Assembly: GCA_021776375.1 (NCBI GenBank)
Contig: JAJFGA010000028.1
Location: 40,578-104,577, forward strand
Origin: Hyphococcus sp.
GTDB taxonomy: Bacteria; Pseudomonadota; Alphaproteobacteria; Caulobacterales; Parvularculaceae
Direction: 5' to 3'
Length of the DNA stretch: 64,000 bases
Made by a program: the position numbers and the translations under genes. The number at the start of each line of letters is the position of its first letter. Positions within the stretch are counted from its first letter, which is position 1. Shown one piece after another: positions 24,085-33,154 of this stretch. The notes beneath the pieces are model-generated. The model was not told the DNA's origin. It saw only the letters and a program-made list of their open reading frames with translations, and searched no databases.

Positions 24085-24669
24085 TCAGCGACCAACAAAG
24101 GAAAACAGCGACGCCAAACGGGCGAGAAGATATTTGGTGTACTCACCGCTAAGTTTTCGCCACGCTTTGCGAGAATTTGGCCGGCGGTTGTCATTGAGAT
24201 AACCGGAGGCGACAACATAAGGTGTGATTTCCATCTCCGGCATTTGCGCTTTGGCGGCGACGATCGCGCGGGGCATGTGATAGTCGGATGTGACCAGAAC
24301 CAGCCCTTTAAATTCGTGCTCGCGCGCCCATTGCGCAGCTTCTTCAGCATTGCCTTGAGTTGAGTGCGCCATGCGCCCGAGATCAACGCAACAGTCGAAC
24401 CGGTCTGGCGTTCCATCCCAAAATTCTGACAGCCTTTCGCGCGACGTATCCGGATGAACGCCAGAGATTAATAGCCGTTCGCCGGCCCCGTTGGCGAAAA
24501 CGGCCATGCCAGCGGAAATGCGCGCCCCGCCGCCGCCGGTATAGACGATAACGGCATCGACTTTTGCCGGCGTCGATTGCGATGGCCGGGGCAGGCCAGC
24601 GATGAAAACCGCCAGTCCGACCGCCCATACCAGGCCGGCGACAACAAGACTTAAGATTACGCGCTGCAA
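24085..24669 (-). CDS. YdcF/SanA/ElyC-family (DUF218) protein
   Basis: 194 residues with one N-terminal membrane helix (about 5-25) and a DUF218 Rossmann-like domain: DAVIVYTGGGGARISAGMAV, GERLLISGV, STQGNAEEAAQWA, VLVTSDYHMPRA. Members such as SanA and ElyC act in envelope integrity. It follows ftsX on the same strand by 72 bases and precedes plsC by 7, so it belongs to the ftsE operon and fits its cell-envelope theme. Confidence 0.88.
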   Translation of the reverse strand: MQRVILSLVVAGLVWAVGLAVFIAGLPRPSQSTPAKVDAVIVYTGGGGARISAGMAVFANGAGERLLISGVHPDTSRERLSEFWDGTPDRFDCCVDLGRMAHSTQGNAEEAAQWAREHEFKGLVLVTSDYHMPRAIVAAKAQMPEMEITPYVVASGYLNDNRRPNSRKAWRKLSGEYTKYLLARLASLFSFVGR

Positions 24670-24741
24670 AGCCTACTCCTGATCTTGCCCGCCATTAAAG
24701 TCTAGAAGATAGCGGATCGGGACCCGGACGGTCCAGTATGA

Positions 24742-25734
24742 TTAATACTGCTGGCGCAAGGTTTTCAAAACCGTAAGGCGGGCTGTCAACGCCGTGACCA
24801 GACAAGTGACAACCGGGACCGCAAATAGCCATAAAATCAGCCAGCCGCCGACGCTGAATTGCGGCAGGAAGGCGTCTGCACCGACGCCGGTGCGAAAGGC
24901 TGCCGCAGCCAGCGCCAGCGCGATGAGCGCGGCGGCGAGCCCGGCGGCGGCGCCTCTGAAGCCGAGAATAAAAAACCGCCGCTGCACTTCCGCAGCGATG
25001 AAATCATCGGTCGCACCGACCAGATGCAGGACCGAGACAATATCGTGATTTGCGGCAAGGCCGGCTCGGGCGGCAAAAATAGAGATGGCGCAGGCCGCCG
25101 CCATCACCAAAAGGAAGACTGCAAAGGCCAGCGCCTGGCCGGAGCGTGCTGCAGTGGCGAGGCGGTTGTGCCAGACGGCGTGATCGTCAAGCGTCGCGCC
25201 CGGCACTGCGGCGGCAAGGCGGTTGTGCAACAGATCGAGATCGCCACGTAGCGCGGGCGTAACTTTAACTTCAATGAGCGCCGGAATATTTAAAAACGCC
25301 TGGACATTGCCGCGCCCCAGCCACGGCTCCAGCAATGCGACGGTTTCCGCCTCACCTTGAAGTGTGGCTTCGATAACGCCGTCGGTCCCCTCCAGCACGC
25401 GCAGCGCCGCCGATGCGCCGGCGGCAATTTCCGCCGCATCGGCGCCTTTGATCTGTACCGTGATTTCCGAGCGAAGCTCCGAAGTCCATTTACTCGCCGA
25501 TTGATTGATGACCAAAACTGACGCCATGGCGAGAACGGCGAGGAATGAAATCACTGCGATCACGGCGGTCAAGGGCGCACCGCCGGCGCCGGCTTCCGGC
25601 AATAACGGTTCGCGGCGCAACCGCGCGAACAGCGATGGTTTGGGCCATTCATGATTTTCGCCGTCACCAAGCCCCCCCGACTGGGATCGTTCGGCTCCGG
25701 ATATTTCCGGCCGGGATATTTCGGGTCGGTTCAT
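24742..25734 (-). CDS. ftsX: Cell-division ABC transporter permease FtsX
   Basis: 330 residues: a cytoplasmic N-terminal tail (about 1-55), a first membrane helix (about 57-75), an extracytoplasmic domain (about 80-195), then three helices typical of FtsX/MacB permeases (about 198-220, 250-275, 295-315). With FtsE it forms the complex that controls septal peptidoglycan hydrolases. It starts 22 bases after ftsE. The sequence is divergent, as FtsX usually is in alphaproteobacteria. The operon partner supports the assignment. Confidence 0.9.
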   Translation of the reverse strand: MNRPEISRPEISGAERSQSGGLGDGENHEWPKPSLFARLRREPLLPEAGAGGAPLTAVIAVISFLAVLAMASVLVINQSASKWTSELRSEITVQIKGADAAEIAAGASAALRVLEGTDGVIEATLQGEAETVALLEPWLGRGNVQAFLNIPALIEVKVTPALRGDLDLLHNRLAAAVPGATLDDHAVWHNRLATAARSGQALAFAVFLLVMAAACAISIFAARAGLAANHDIVSVLHLVGATDDFIAAEVQRRFFILGFRGAAAGLAAALIALALAAAAFRTGVGADAFLPQFSVGGWLILWLFAVPVVTCLVTALTARLTVLKTLRQQY

Positions 25735-25756
25735 GAGGCGCCCCCAGCAAAACTAC

Positions 25757-26452
25757 TCATAAGGCGCCTCCGGCGCCGGGCGCACGCGACACCCGACCAT
25801 CGGAAATTCTTAACACAGGTTTACCAAGGGTTTGCACGAGGCGAAGATTGTGCGTAGCGACGATCACCGCAGCGCCCAGTTTGTTCAGCTCCACGAACAA
25901 TTTCATAATCCGTTCACTCATCGCCGGGTCAACATTACCGGTCGGCTCATCAGCGAGAATGAGGTCCGGTTTTGAGACAAGCGCGCGCGCCAAAGCGACC
26001 CGTTGTTGTTCACCGCCGGACAAAGTGGGCGGTTTTGCTCCCATCCGGTGACCCAATCCGACCCAGTTTAAGAGTTCGCTTACGTCTTCGCGGTATTGGT
26101 TTTGGTTAATGCCGGCGACCTTCATGGGGAGGGCGACATTTTCGAAAGCTGTGAGATGGTCGAGCAGTCTGAATTCCTGGAACACAACGCCTATACGGCG
26201 ACGCAGCGGGGGCAGTGCCTCGCGAGGGGCGTTCGAGGCGTCCTCGCCAAACAGCGAAAAGCGCCCGCGCGTCGGTCGATGCGCAAGATACATCATTTTC
26301 AGGAGCGAGGTTTTGCCGGCGCCGGACGGGCCGGTCAAAAACCGGAACTCGCCTTCGCGCAGTTGCAAAGTAACGTCGCTCAGGGTTTCCGGCGCGTCGC
26401 CATAGGCAAGGCCCGCATTCTCAAAATCAATAATCAAACCATTTGCCGCCAA
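25757..26452 (-). CDS. ftsE: Cell-division ATP-binding protein FtsE
   Basis: 231 residues, usual length. Walker [17 protein letters not shown] (about 39-54), Q-loop in [18 protein letters not shown], signature [20 protein letters not shown], Walker [13 protein letters not shown], and switch His in [10 protein letters not shown]. FtsE powers or gates FtsX at the division site. It is the first gene of a five-gene operon (ftsE-ftsX-ydcF-plsC-DUF2125) transcribed away from the zinc-ribbon gene at 26545; the 92-base gap should hold both promoters. Confidence 0.95.
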   Translation of the reverse strand: MAANGLIIDFENAGLAYGDAPETLSDVTLQLREGEFRFLTGPSGAGKTSLLKMMYLAHRPTRGRFSLFGEDASNAPREALPPLRRRIGVVFQEFRLLDHLTAFENVALPMKVAGINQNQYREDVSELLNWVGLGHRMGAKPPTLSGGEQQRVALARALVSKPDLILADEPTGNVDPAMSERIMKLFVELNKLGAAVIVATHNLRLVQTLGKPVLRISDGRVSRAPGAGGAL

Positions 26453-26544
26453 GATATGCTGCTCCGTTCATACGATCCTGCTTTGCCTAACGGGGCCAGT
26501 AACGCCCGCTCATATGGCGGCAAGTTAAATGATTCTGGCCGCTT

Positions 26545-28035
26545 ATGATAATCACCTGTCCAGATTGCGCTACGCGCTACGATGTTGACGACGACCGGTT
26601 CCAACCGAAAGGCCGCTCCGTGCGCTGCACCGATTGCGGCGAGAGCTGGTTTGTGCCCGCGCCGGAAGCAATTGAGGAGCTGTCGCCAGGCTCGCGCATC
26701 ACCGATGACGACGCGCCGCCAAAGTCTAAACGTAGCGGCGGCCGGTTGAAAGTCAGTATTGATGAAGAAGCGGAAAAGCCGAAGCGGAAAAACCGCAAAA
26801 CCGTAAAAAAAGCCGCCGCACGTGACCCGGAAGTCGTCGATGATGCCGGCGACCGAGATGAAGACGATGATGACGCGCTGTTTGATACGCCGATCATGAA
26901 AGCGACCCGCAAAGCCAAAGACTTTGCCAAAGCCGAGAAAAAGCCATCAGCAAAAGCGGCGAAAACTGAGATGAAAGCCGCAAAGGCCAAGCCCCAAGCC
27001 AAAGCACAACCTAAAGCCGCTGAAGAGGGTGAGCCGGTCGAAAAAGGCTGGCGCAAGGGCAAACAGTTCATCATCGAAGATATCGACGATGACGAGGAGG
27101 AAGAACCACGCCGATCGTTCTTCTCGCGCAGAAACAAAAAAGACAAAGACGACAAACCCAGCCGCCGAGACGCGCGCGAAGCTTTGCGTTTTGCTGATGA
27201 TGAAGACGTCGAAGAAGACAGGGATGAAGATGAGGCCGATGATGTCTTTGACGAAGGCGGCTCTTATGACGACGCCTATGGTGAAGACGGCGCTGATTAT
27301 GACGAATATAACGTTGACGCGTCGACTGTCGTTGATGCGGATTGGGAAGATGTCGACGCGTACAGCCCTCGCGAGCGTGGTTTCGGTCGCCGGGTCCGGG
27401 TCGAGCGCCGCCGCGCGACGGCGCTTGCGCGGATGGAGGATGTGCGCCGGTTTGAGCCGGACGTCTTTGACGAAGAGTTTTTTGCATCCTTGCGGGTCAC
27501 TCCGCGCGAGCTAGAAAAGGCCTTGCGCAATGCGCGCCGCCGCGCCGAGGCGCGCGACAAAAACCGGATGACGCCGCTGCGCGCGTTCGGCTGGTCGGCC
27601 TGGGTTGCCGCGGTCGCGGGGACGATTTATGCGGTGGTCGCCTATCGCGATGAGATTGTGAAGATTGCGCCATCAACAGCCGACGCCTACGCTGTTGTCG
27701 GCATTGCCGCGAACCCATACGGCCTCGCGATTGAAAATGTGAACCACCGCCTGGCGATGTCGACCGGCGGGCCGACCATCGAAATCACCGGCAGCTTAAG
27801 AAACGAAGGCGGAACGGCGGTAGATGCGCCGTTGCTCCAAGCCGAAGCGCTCGGCCCCCGCGGTGAGTTGTTGTCGCGCTGGACCTTCAACGCCAGCGAC
27901 CCGGCCGTTGCGGTTGGCGGCTCGGTCGAGTTTGTCACCCGAGCCCCAGCGCCGGACGGTGTCGCTGAGGTAGCGTTGTCTTTTGCGCCGGCAAAAAGCG
28001 CCGTCAGCGACCTCCTTTCCGGCCGCGACGAGTAG
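26545..28035 (+). CDS. MJ0042-type zinc-ribbon protein with acidic linker and DUF3426-like end
   Basis: 496 residues. The N-terminal zinc ribbon (1-37) has two CxxC pairs, CPDC and CTDC, in the MJ0042 pattern. Then comes a long Lys/Ala- and Asp/Glu-rich disordered region (about 60-275), a basic helical stretch, one membrane helix (about 350-370) and a C-terminal beta domain (about 390-490, PTIEITGSLRNEGGTAVDAP) like DUF3426. So a cytoplasmic zinc ribbon is tied to an extracytoplasmic domain. Function unknown in the family. It is conserved beside ftsE in many relatives. Confidence 0.85.
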   Translation: MIITCPDCATRYDVDDDRFQPKGRSVRCTDCGESWFVPAPEAIEELSPGSRITDDDAPPKSKRSGGRLKVSIDEEAEKPKRKNRKTVKKAAARDPEVVDDAGDRDEDDDDALFDTPIMKATRKAKDFAKAEKKPSAKAAKTEMKAAKAKPQAKAQPKAAEEGEPVEKGWRKGKQFIIEDIDDDEEEEPRRSFFSRRNKKDKDDKPSRRDAREALRFADDEDVEEDRDEDEADDVFDEGGSYDDAYGEDGADYDEYNVDASTVVDADWEDVDAYSPRERGFGRRVRVERRRATALARMEDVRRFEPDVFDEEFFASLRVTPRELEKALRNARRRAEARDKNRMTPLRAFGWSAWVAAVAGTIYAVVAYRDEIVKIAPSTADAYAVVGIAANPYGLAIENVNHRLAMSTGGPTIEITGSLRNEGGTAVDAPLLQAEALGPRGELLSRWTFNASDPAVAVGGSVEFVTRAPAPDGVAEVALSFAPAKSAVSDLLSGRDE

Positions 28036-28131
28036 CCGAAAATCCAGATTTATGGGCCCATGAGAAGCGTCGCCGGCAGAGCTGGCGCGGCGGATAAAAT
28101 ATGCCTATGAGGGGGCTGACCTTCAGCAAAA

Positions 28132-28659
28132 ATGGACCCGCCGCCCATGCGCACCCTGTTCGACGAAGCCGCCATCGCCAAACGTATTGATGAAATGGCG
28201 CGAGAGATGGCCAATGATCTGCCTAAAGATTTTCTCATGGCGCCAGTATTGACCGGCGCCTTCATTTTCGCAGCCGACCTCCTGCGCGCATTACACAAAT
28301 ATGGCGCCGATCCATATGTCGATTTTGTCCAGCTTTCCTCTTATGCCGGCGCACGGTCGTCATCCGGGGTGGTGACGCTGCTGAAGGATTTTTCAATCGA
28401 TATCGAAGGCAAGACCGTGCTTCTCGTTGACGATGTTCTCGACACTGGACGCTCCCTTCATTTCGGCAGGGGCATGGTGATGGATCGCGGCGCGAAGGAT
28501 GCAAAAACCTGCGTCCTAGTTAAAAAACTCACCGGTCATGCAGAAGATTTGGAGTGCAACTATATCGGTTTTGAAGCTGGCGCGGACGACTTCCTTGTCG
28601 GCTATGGCATGGATGATGGCGGTCGTCGGAGGGGTTTGCCGATTATCGGTGCGGCCTAG
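28132..28659 (+). CDS. hpt: Hypoxanthine phosphoribosyltransferase
   Basis: 175 residues. The PRPP-binding motif VLLVDDVLDTGRSL (about 101-114) is complete, the flexible loop LSSYAGARSSSGVV precedes it, and the C-terminal purine-contact region ADDFLVGYGMDD is present. It salvages hypoxanthine and guanine to IMP and GMP in the cytoplasm. Start at 28132; ATG 28147 (MRTLFDEAAI) is an alternative with no better ribosome-binding site. Confidence 0.93.
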   Translation: MDPPPMRTLFDEAAIAKRIDEMAREMANDLPKDFLMAPVLTGAFIFAADLLRALHKYGADPYVDFVQLSSYAGARSSSGVVTLLKDFSIDIEGKTVLLVDDVLDTGRSLHFGRGMVMDRGAKDAKTCVLVKKLTGHAEDLECNYIGFEAGADDFLVGYGMDDGGRRRGLPIIGAA

Positions 28660-28717
28660 GCTGCGCTGGTGTCATTTTAATCTGATCGCGGAACGTTGAA
28701 ATTTTGACGGGCGCTAA

Positions 28718-31144
28718 TCAAAACCGTTCAAGCAGTCGTTCCAGATAATCGATTTCCTCTTCGCTGCGGCCGGGCTCTGCAAGGCGGCGGCGTAGTTCTT
28801 CAATAACCGCTCGTGAGCGCGCGGCGTCGGTTTCTTCCGGAACCTCAATGCCGTCGCCGTCAGTCTCGCCTACGGGCCGCCCGAGCGGGTCGAGCGCTTC
28901 GCCCTGTCGGGCCTGGCGCATTTCCTCACCGGCGAGGCGTTTGGCGCCGTCGCGAAGATTTTCGATGGCGCGCTCCATGGCGTCATTAGCGGCGCTAAAG
29001 TCGCCATTTCCGAGCGCTTGTTCGGCCTCGCGCATAGCGTTGCGGGCCTGACCTAGGGCCCGCGCCGCATCGCCCTCGGGGTCGGCCTCGCCGCCCTCAA
29101 TTTCGTCGATCAGCTCATCAAGGTTAGCGCCAAGGGCGTCTTCGGCTGCAGCCAGATCATCGCCGTTCTCGCCATAAGATTGCCCGCGCTCGAAGGCCTC
29201 GTCGGCAAGCTCGCGCTGACGCCCGATCAACTCGCCCGCCTCACCCGATGGGCCGCCTTCGCCTTCACCGCCTGCGCTTTGACCGGGCGCTCCCGCGCCG
29301 CTCTGGCCCTCGCCCCCCGTTCCGCCCTCGGTGACGCGGAGATTGTTCAAAAGGTTTTCAAGATCCGACAGCATTTGCCGCGCAGCGTTGGAGGCGCCTT
29401 CCCGCGCCAGATCGCCAATTGCGTCCAGCATTTCGTCTAGGTCGGATTGGTTGAGTTGTTGGCTATTGCGCGCCGCCTGTTCCGGGGTTTGGCCGGACTG
29501 TGCGAGCGCGGTCAGATAATCGTTCATCGCCCGGCGCAACTCTTCTACAAGGCGGGAGATTTCCACATCGCTGGCGCCGCGCTCAATGGCCTGGCGCAGA
29601 GCCTCTTTCGCCGCCTCAAGCCGCTGGCGGGCGAGTTCCAAGGCCTCATCTTCAAGTTGCAGGGCGAGCGGCCAGAATTTTTCTACCGCATCTTCAAAGC
29701 CGTCGCCATCCTGACGCATCACCCGCCAGAAGGCTGCACGCAACAGTAAATAGTCCTTTGTATCATCAAAGAAAACTTCCGGCGCCATAGTCACGGCGTC
29801 GAAGGAACGTCCCGCCCGGCGCCAGTCCTCGGCCGCGACTGCAAGGGTCTGGCGCTGCTCGATCACAGTTTTTGCCAGTGGGTTAAAAAACTTCCGTGCA
29901 GGGAGGGTAACGCTAACCGATTTGGTCTCGCCGGTCTGGCCGGCGCCATCTTCAACCACGACTTTGGCGATGACTTTCAGCCCTGCCCATGGATCGGATT
30001 GGAGATTGAAGGCGGTCGATTGCTGGAGGCTGGCTCTGGCGGCGGTGTCAATCGGGATTTGGCGACGCTCGCTGAGGGCTGCCTGATCAAGCGCCGGGGC
30101 GTCGAGCGGGCGTTCCTGCTCGGGGTCGAGGCGCATTTCAAGCCGTGCCGCATCAACGCCATAATCGTCCTGAGCGGAGAAGCTGAACGCCAGCAAGCCT
30201 TGATCGTCAGCAACGGGCGAGCGCGTGAAGGCAACGGCCGGGGCGTCATCGGCAATGATGGCAATCGGCCAGCGGACCTCGTCAGCGCTGAGCCGAAGTT
30301 GCAATACTCCGCTCGCCGTCAAGGAAAGTTCCGTCCGTGCGGCGTTGGCGCCACGTTCAAACTCTGCGCGGATCTCGTCATTTTGAGTAACGAGCCGAAG
30401 CTGCACTCGCCGCCGCCCGTTGATTTGCGCGACCAGCCGGGCGCCATACGGCGTATCGATCTGCCCGGGCTGATCGGGAAGGTCTTGGCCTGCGCGTAAA
30501 AGATAGATCGGCGCCTTGCCGGTATAGGCCGGTGGTTCAATCCAGAGATCGGCGACAAAGGCGCCGCCTGATGCCAGCGCGCCCGGCGTGAGGCCGCCAA
30601 CAAGGCGCGTGCGCCAGTCCGCGCCGGCGGCGACAAATCCGATGGTGATGAGGCCAAGTGCAATAAAGCGAAATCCGTAAGGATCACGCACCTCTGCAGT
30701 GGATCGGACGCCGGCAAGACGGGCTTTGCGCGCACGCTCGGCGCTTGCTGTGATGTGCGCCAGCCAAAGCGGGTTAGTCGCTTTTGCAGGGTCAAAGGGC
30801 GCATCATCCAGCGCCTGCAACGGCGCGTGTTCTGCTCGGCCGTCCTGTTCAAGCCGGGCAAGCGCTGCGCGCCGCGCCGGCCAGCGTAGGCCGCGCAAGT
30901 CGCGCCATATCAGCGAGGTGAGAACAAGCGCGCCGAGAGTTAGCGTCAGCCCATGCAGCCAGCCGGGGATCCGCCCCCAGACACCGAACAGGCTGATCAT
31001 GATGAATATTGCAGCAACGCCGAGGACCGGCAGCATCGCCGGCCAAGCGCGCTCCCAAAACAGGACGCACCGCGCCGCGATGATTGTGATCTCGCCAGGT
31101 GCGTGCTGTTCACGGCTGGTAGGGTGTGCCAACTCGGTCGTCAT
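28718..31144 (-). CDS. TIGR02302 family (DUF4175) membrane protein
   Basis: 808 residues. Two membrane helices near the N terminus (about 35-80) and one around 155-172, then a large region probably outside the cytoplasm. Several marks fit the alphaproteobacterial TIGR02302 family: DLRGLRWPARRAALARLEQDG, the WIEPPAYTGKAPIYLL segment, a Gln/Glu-rich helical part (about 540-700) with GGEGQSGAGAPGQSAGGEGE, and an acidic end. Function not established. It is monocistronic and convergent with hpt. Confidence 0.85.
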   Translation of the reverse strand: MTTELAHPTSREQHAPGEITIIAARCVLFWERAWPAMLPVLGVAAIFIMISLFGVWGRIPGWLHGLTLTLGALVLTSLIWRDLRGLRWPARRAALARLEQDGRAEHAPLQALDDAPFDPAKATNPLWLAHITASAERARKARLAGVRSTAEVRDPYGFRFIALGLITIGFVAAGADWRTRLVGGLTPGALASGGAFVADLWIEPPAYTGKAPIYLLRAGQDLPDQPGQIDTPYGARLVAQINGRRRVQLRLVTQNDEIRAEFERGANAARTELSLTASGVLQLRLSADEVRWPIAIIADDAPAVAFTRSPVADDQGLLAFSFSAQDDYGVDAARLEMRLDPEQERPLDAPALDQAALSERRQIPIDTAARASLQQSTAFNLQSDPWAGLKVIAKVVVEDGAGQTGETKSVSVTLPARKFFNPLAKTVIEQRQTLAVAAEDWRRAGRSFDAVTMAPEVFFDDTKDYLLLRAAFWRVMRQDGDGFEDAVEKFWPLALQLEDEALELARQRLEAAKEALRQAIERGASDVEISRLVEELRRAMNDYLTALAQSGQTPEQAARNSQQLNQSDLDEMLDAIGDLAREGASNAARQMLSDLENLLNNLRVTEGGTGGEGQSGAGAPGQSAGGEGEGGPSGEAGELIGRQRELADEAFERGQSYGENGDDLAAAEDALGANLDELIDEIEGGEADPEGDAARALGQARNAMREAEQALGNGDFSAANDAMERAIENLRDGAKRLAGEEMRQARQGEALDPLGRPVGETDGDGIEVPEETDAARSRAVIEELRRRLAEPGRSEEEIDYLERLLERF

Positions 31145-31265
31145 ACTTCTTGCACTCTACAGCGGCAGCGCTTGCGCGTCGACTTAATGCGGTCCTGTTT
31201 TGTCCTTTTTAAGGCCCGCACTGGCGCAGATCATGGGCGGTTAACGGTTAATTCCGGGAGAGGCA

Positions 31266-31643
31266 GTGTTGGTGTTTTTTTTAGGTACTGCAAAACGCCG
31301 TAATACGCTGGCGCAGGACGCCGCGAAATCGCGGGCTTCAGCGTTGGGTCGGACAGTGGCCTGGGCGGTGGTGATTGGGTATAACATCGTCGGCTTTATC
31401 GATATTTATTCGACCATCGCTGCGATTGATAGCGGCGCCGGGGTTGAAGCAAATCCGTTGGTGCGCAGTGTGATGTTTCATGCCGGCGACGGATGGATCG
31501 CGGCAAAGTTAGCGCTTCAGGGCGTCATTAGTTTTATGGTATTGTGGTTTCCGCACTGGATTGTCATCAGCTTCTTCGCTGTTGCGTCAGCGATCAATGC
31601 CGGGGTTGTTTATAACAATCTTGCGATCGCCGGCGTGCTCTAA
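31266..31643 (+). CDS. Small membrane protein, DUF5658-like
   Basis: 125 residues with three helices (about 30-52, 75-95, 98-120). The spacing IDIYSTIAAIDSGAGVEANP in the first loop matches the DUF5658 pattern (D...ST...G..E.NP). A GTG start at 31266 is used; the ribosome-binding site is GAGAGG at 31258-31263, rather close. Function unknown. It is divergent from the TIGR02302 gene and ends in a strong inverted repeat. Confidence 0.65.
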   Translation: MLVFFLGTAKRRNTLAQDAAKSRASALGRTVAWAVVIGYNIVGFIDIYSTIAAIDSGAGVEANPLVRSVMFHAGDGWIAAKLALQGVISFMVLWFPHWIVISFFAVASAINAGVVYNNLAIAGVL

Positions 31644-31688
31644 TCTATCAAGCGATTAAGAGGAATCGCTTGATAGATTAGATTTTTT
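31641..31688. terminator. Perfect 17-base inverted repeat with T-tract
   Basis: TAATCTATCAAGCGATT at 31641-31657 pairs perfectly with AATCGCTTGATAGATTA at 31664-31680 around a 6-base loop; GATTTTTT follows. It begins in the stop codon of the DUF5658-like gene and faces the end of lysA, so it can serve as a terminator on the plus strand. It is AT-rich and unusually long for a simple terminator. Confidence 0.7.
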
Positions 31689-31758
31689 ACTGATCGCGTT
31701 CGGCGCTTTCTCGCCTCACTCGAACCCAAAAACCGCGCACACTTTTTGTGAATGCGCT

Positions 31759-33021
31759 CTAGCGCAGCCAGTCGGCAATCGCTTCACCATCCATCATTTC
31801 ATCGAGTGTTGGCCGTTTGCGGATGATCGCATAGCGACCGCCGCTCACCAATATTTCAGGAATGAGTGGACGGGTGTTGTATTGTGATGTTTGCGACGCG
31901 CCATAGGCGCCGGCGGACATGATAGCGATAAGGTCGCCTGTATTCTGGCGCGGCAGCGTACGGGCTTTGGCGAAACGGTCGGTCGATTCACATATCGGGC
32001 CGACCACATCATAGTCTTCGCTGGCTTTATTGTTGTCTTTCACCACCGGCCACAGCTCATGATAGGCGTCATAAAGCGCCGGGCGCATCAAATCGTTCAT
32101 GCCGGCGTCTAAAATGATAAACCTCCTCGACGCGCCGTCTTTGATGTAGATAACGCGGGCGACAAGGGCGCCGGCATTGCCGGCAATCATCCGCCCGGGC
32201 TCAAAGATCAATTGCACGCCGAGACTTGCGGTCACCTGTTTGATCATCTGTGCATAGGCTTGCGGGTGCGGCGGCGTAGCGCCTTCGCCATAGGGAATGC
32301 CGAGCCCGCCGCCAAGGTCAAGCCGTTCAATCGTACAGCCGTCTGCACGCAGATCATTAATCAGTACGGCAATTTTTTTGAACGCTGCTTCGAATGGCGC
32401 CAGATCATCGATTTGTGAGCCGATATGGACATCGACGCCTTTGATTTCGACCCCCTTCATGGCGCGGGCCGTCGCGTAGAGCGCACGCGCGCGGGACCAT
32501 GGCACGCCGAATTTATCTTCAGATTTTCCGGTTGAAATATTTTCGTGCGCGCCGGCGGCGACATCGGGGTTAATACGTAAAGCAATAGGCGCACGCAGAC
32601 CTTTGGTTTGGGCGATTTCGTCGAGGGCGATGAGTTCAGGCTCGGATTCGACGTTAAACTGATAGATATTTGCGTCCAGCGCGAAGGAGAGCTCGTCGCG
32701 GGTCTTGCCGACGCCGGAAAAGACTATTTTCCGCGGCGCGACGCCGGCGATGAGCGCTCGGTGCAATTCGCCGGCGGAAACAACGTCCGCGCCTGCGCCT
32801 TCGCTGGCCAGCACTTTCAGAACCGAAATGTTCGAGCTGGCTTTGACCGAATAGGCGATCAGCGTATCGGTGTCGGCAAAGGCGTCGGCGAAGATCCGTA
32901 AATGTCGCCGCAAGGTCGCCTCGCAATAGACATAGAACGGCGTGCCGACTGCATCAGCCAGCGCCGTCAAGTCAACTTCTTCTGCAAACAGACGATCGTT
33001 TCTATAGGTAAAGTGATGCAC
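31759..33021 (-). CDS. lysA: Diaminopimelate decarboxylase
   Basis: 420 residues, usual length. PLP-lysine in IAYSVKASSN (about 54-63), HIGSQIDD, the glycine loop DLGGGLGIPY, EPGRMIAGNAG, and the C-terminal active-site CESTDRFAKAR and GAYGASQTSQYN. It makes lysine from meso-DAP in the cytoplasm. It is the last gene of argH-lptM-lysA, 23 bases after lptM. This order is conserved in many proteobacteria. Confidence 0.97.
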   Translation of the reverse strand: MHHFTYRNDRLFAEEVDLTALADAVGTPFYVYCEATLRRHLRIFADAFADTDTLIAYSVKASSNISVLKVLASEGAGADVVSAGELHRALIAGVAPRKIVFSGVGKTRDELSFALDANIYQFNVESEPELIALDEIAQTKGLRAPIALRINPDVAAGAHENISTGKSEDKFGVPWSRARALYATARAMKGVEIKGVDVHIGSQIDDLAPFEAAFKKIAVLINDLRADGCTIERLDLGGGLGIPYGEGATPPHPQAYAQMIKQVTASLGVQLIFEPGRMIAGNAGALVARVIYIKDGASRRFIILDAGMNDLMRPALYDAYHELWPVVKDNNKASEDYDVVGPICESTDRFAKARTLPRQNTGDLIAIMSAGAYGASQTSQYNTRPLIPEILVSGGRYAIIRKRPTLDEMMDGEAIADWLR

Positions 33022-33044
33022 AAGATTGCGCCATGTTTAGCGCC

Positions 33045-33152
33045 TTAGCGCAAGGACTGTTCGGGCGGCTCTTCTGGCGGGCGCAATGGCGCCTTCTTAC
33101 CGCAGGCCGAAACCGCAAACAGAAGGGTCATTAGGATGAGCAGTGCACGCAT
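33045..33152 (-). CDS. lptM: Small lipoprotein LptM-like (YifL type)
   Basis: A 35-residue gene with the lipoprotein signal LLFAVSACGKKAPL (Cys17) and a Pro/Glu tail. The CGKKxPL start of the mature part and the position between argH and lysA are the hallmarks of LptM/YifL. In E. coli LptM assists disulfide maturation of LptD in the LPS export machine. The ATG at 33152 has GGAGAT upstream. It lies 2 bases after the argH stop, so it is co-translated. Confidence 0.8.
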   Translation of the reverse strand: MRALLILMTLLFAVSACGKKAPLRPPEEPPEQSLR

Positions 33153-33154
33153 AG

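Noticed and set aside
31000..31303. Plus-strand frame upstream of the DUF5658-like gene
   Set aside because: It overlaps the 5' end of the TIGR02302 gene antisense and lacks domain character.
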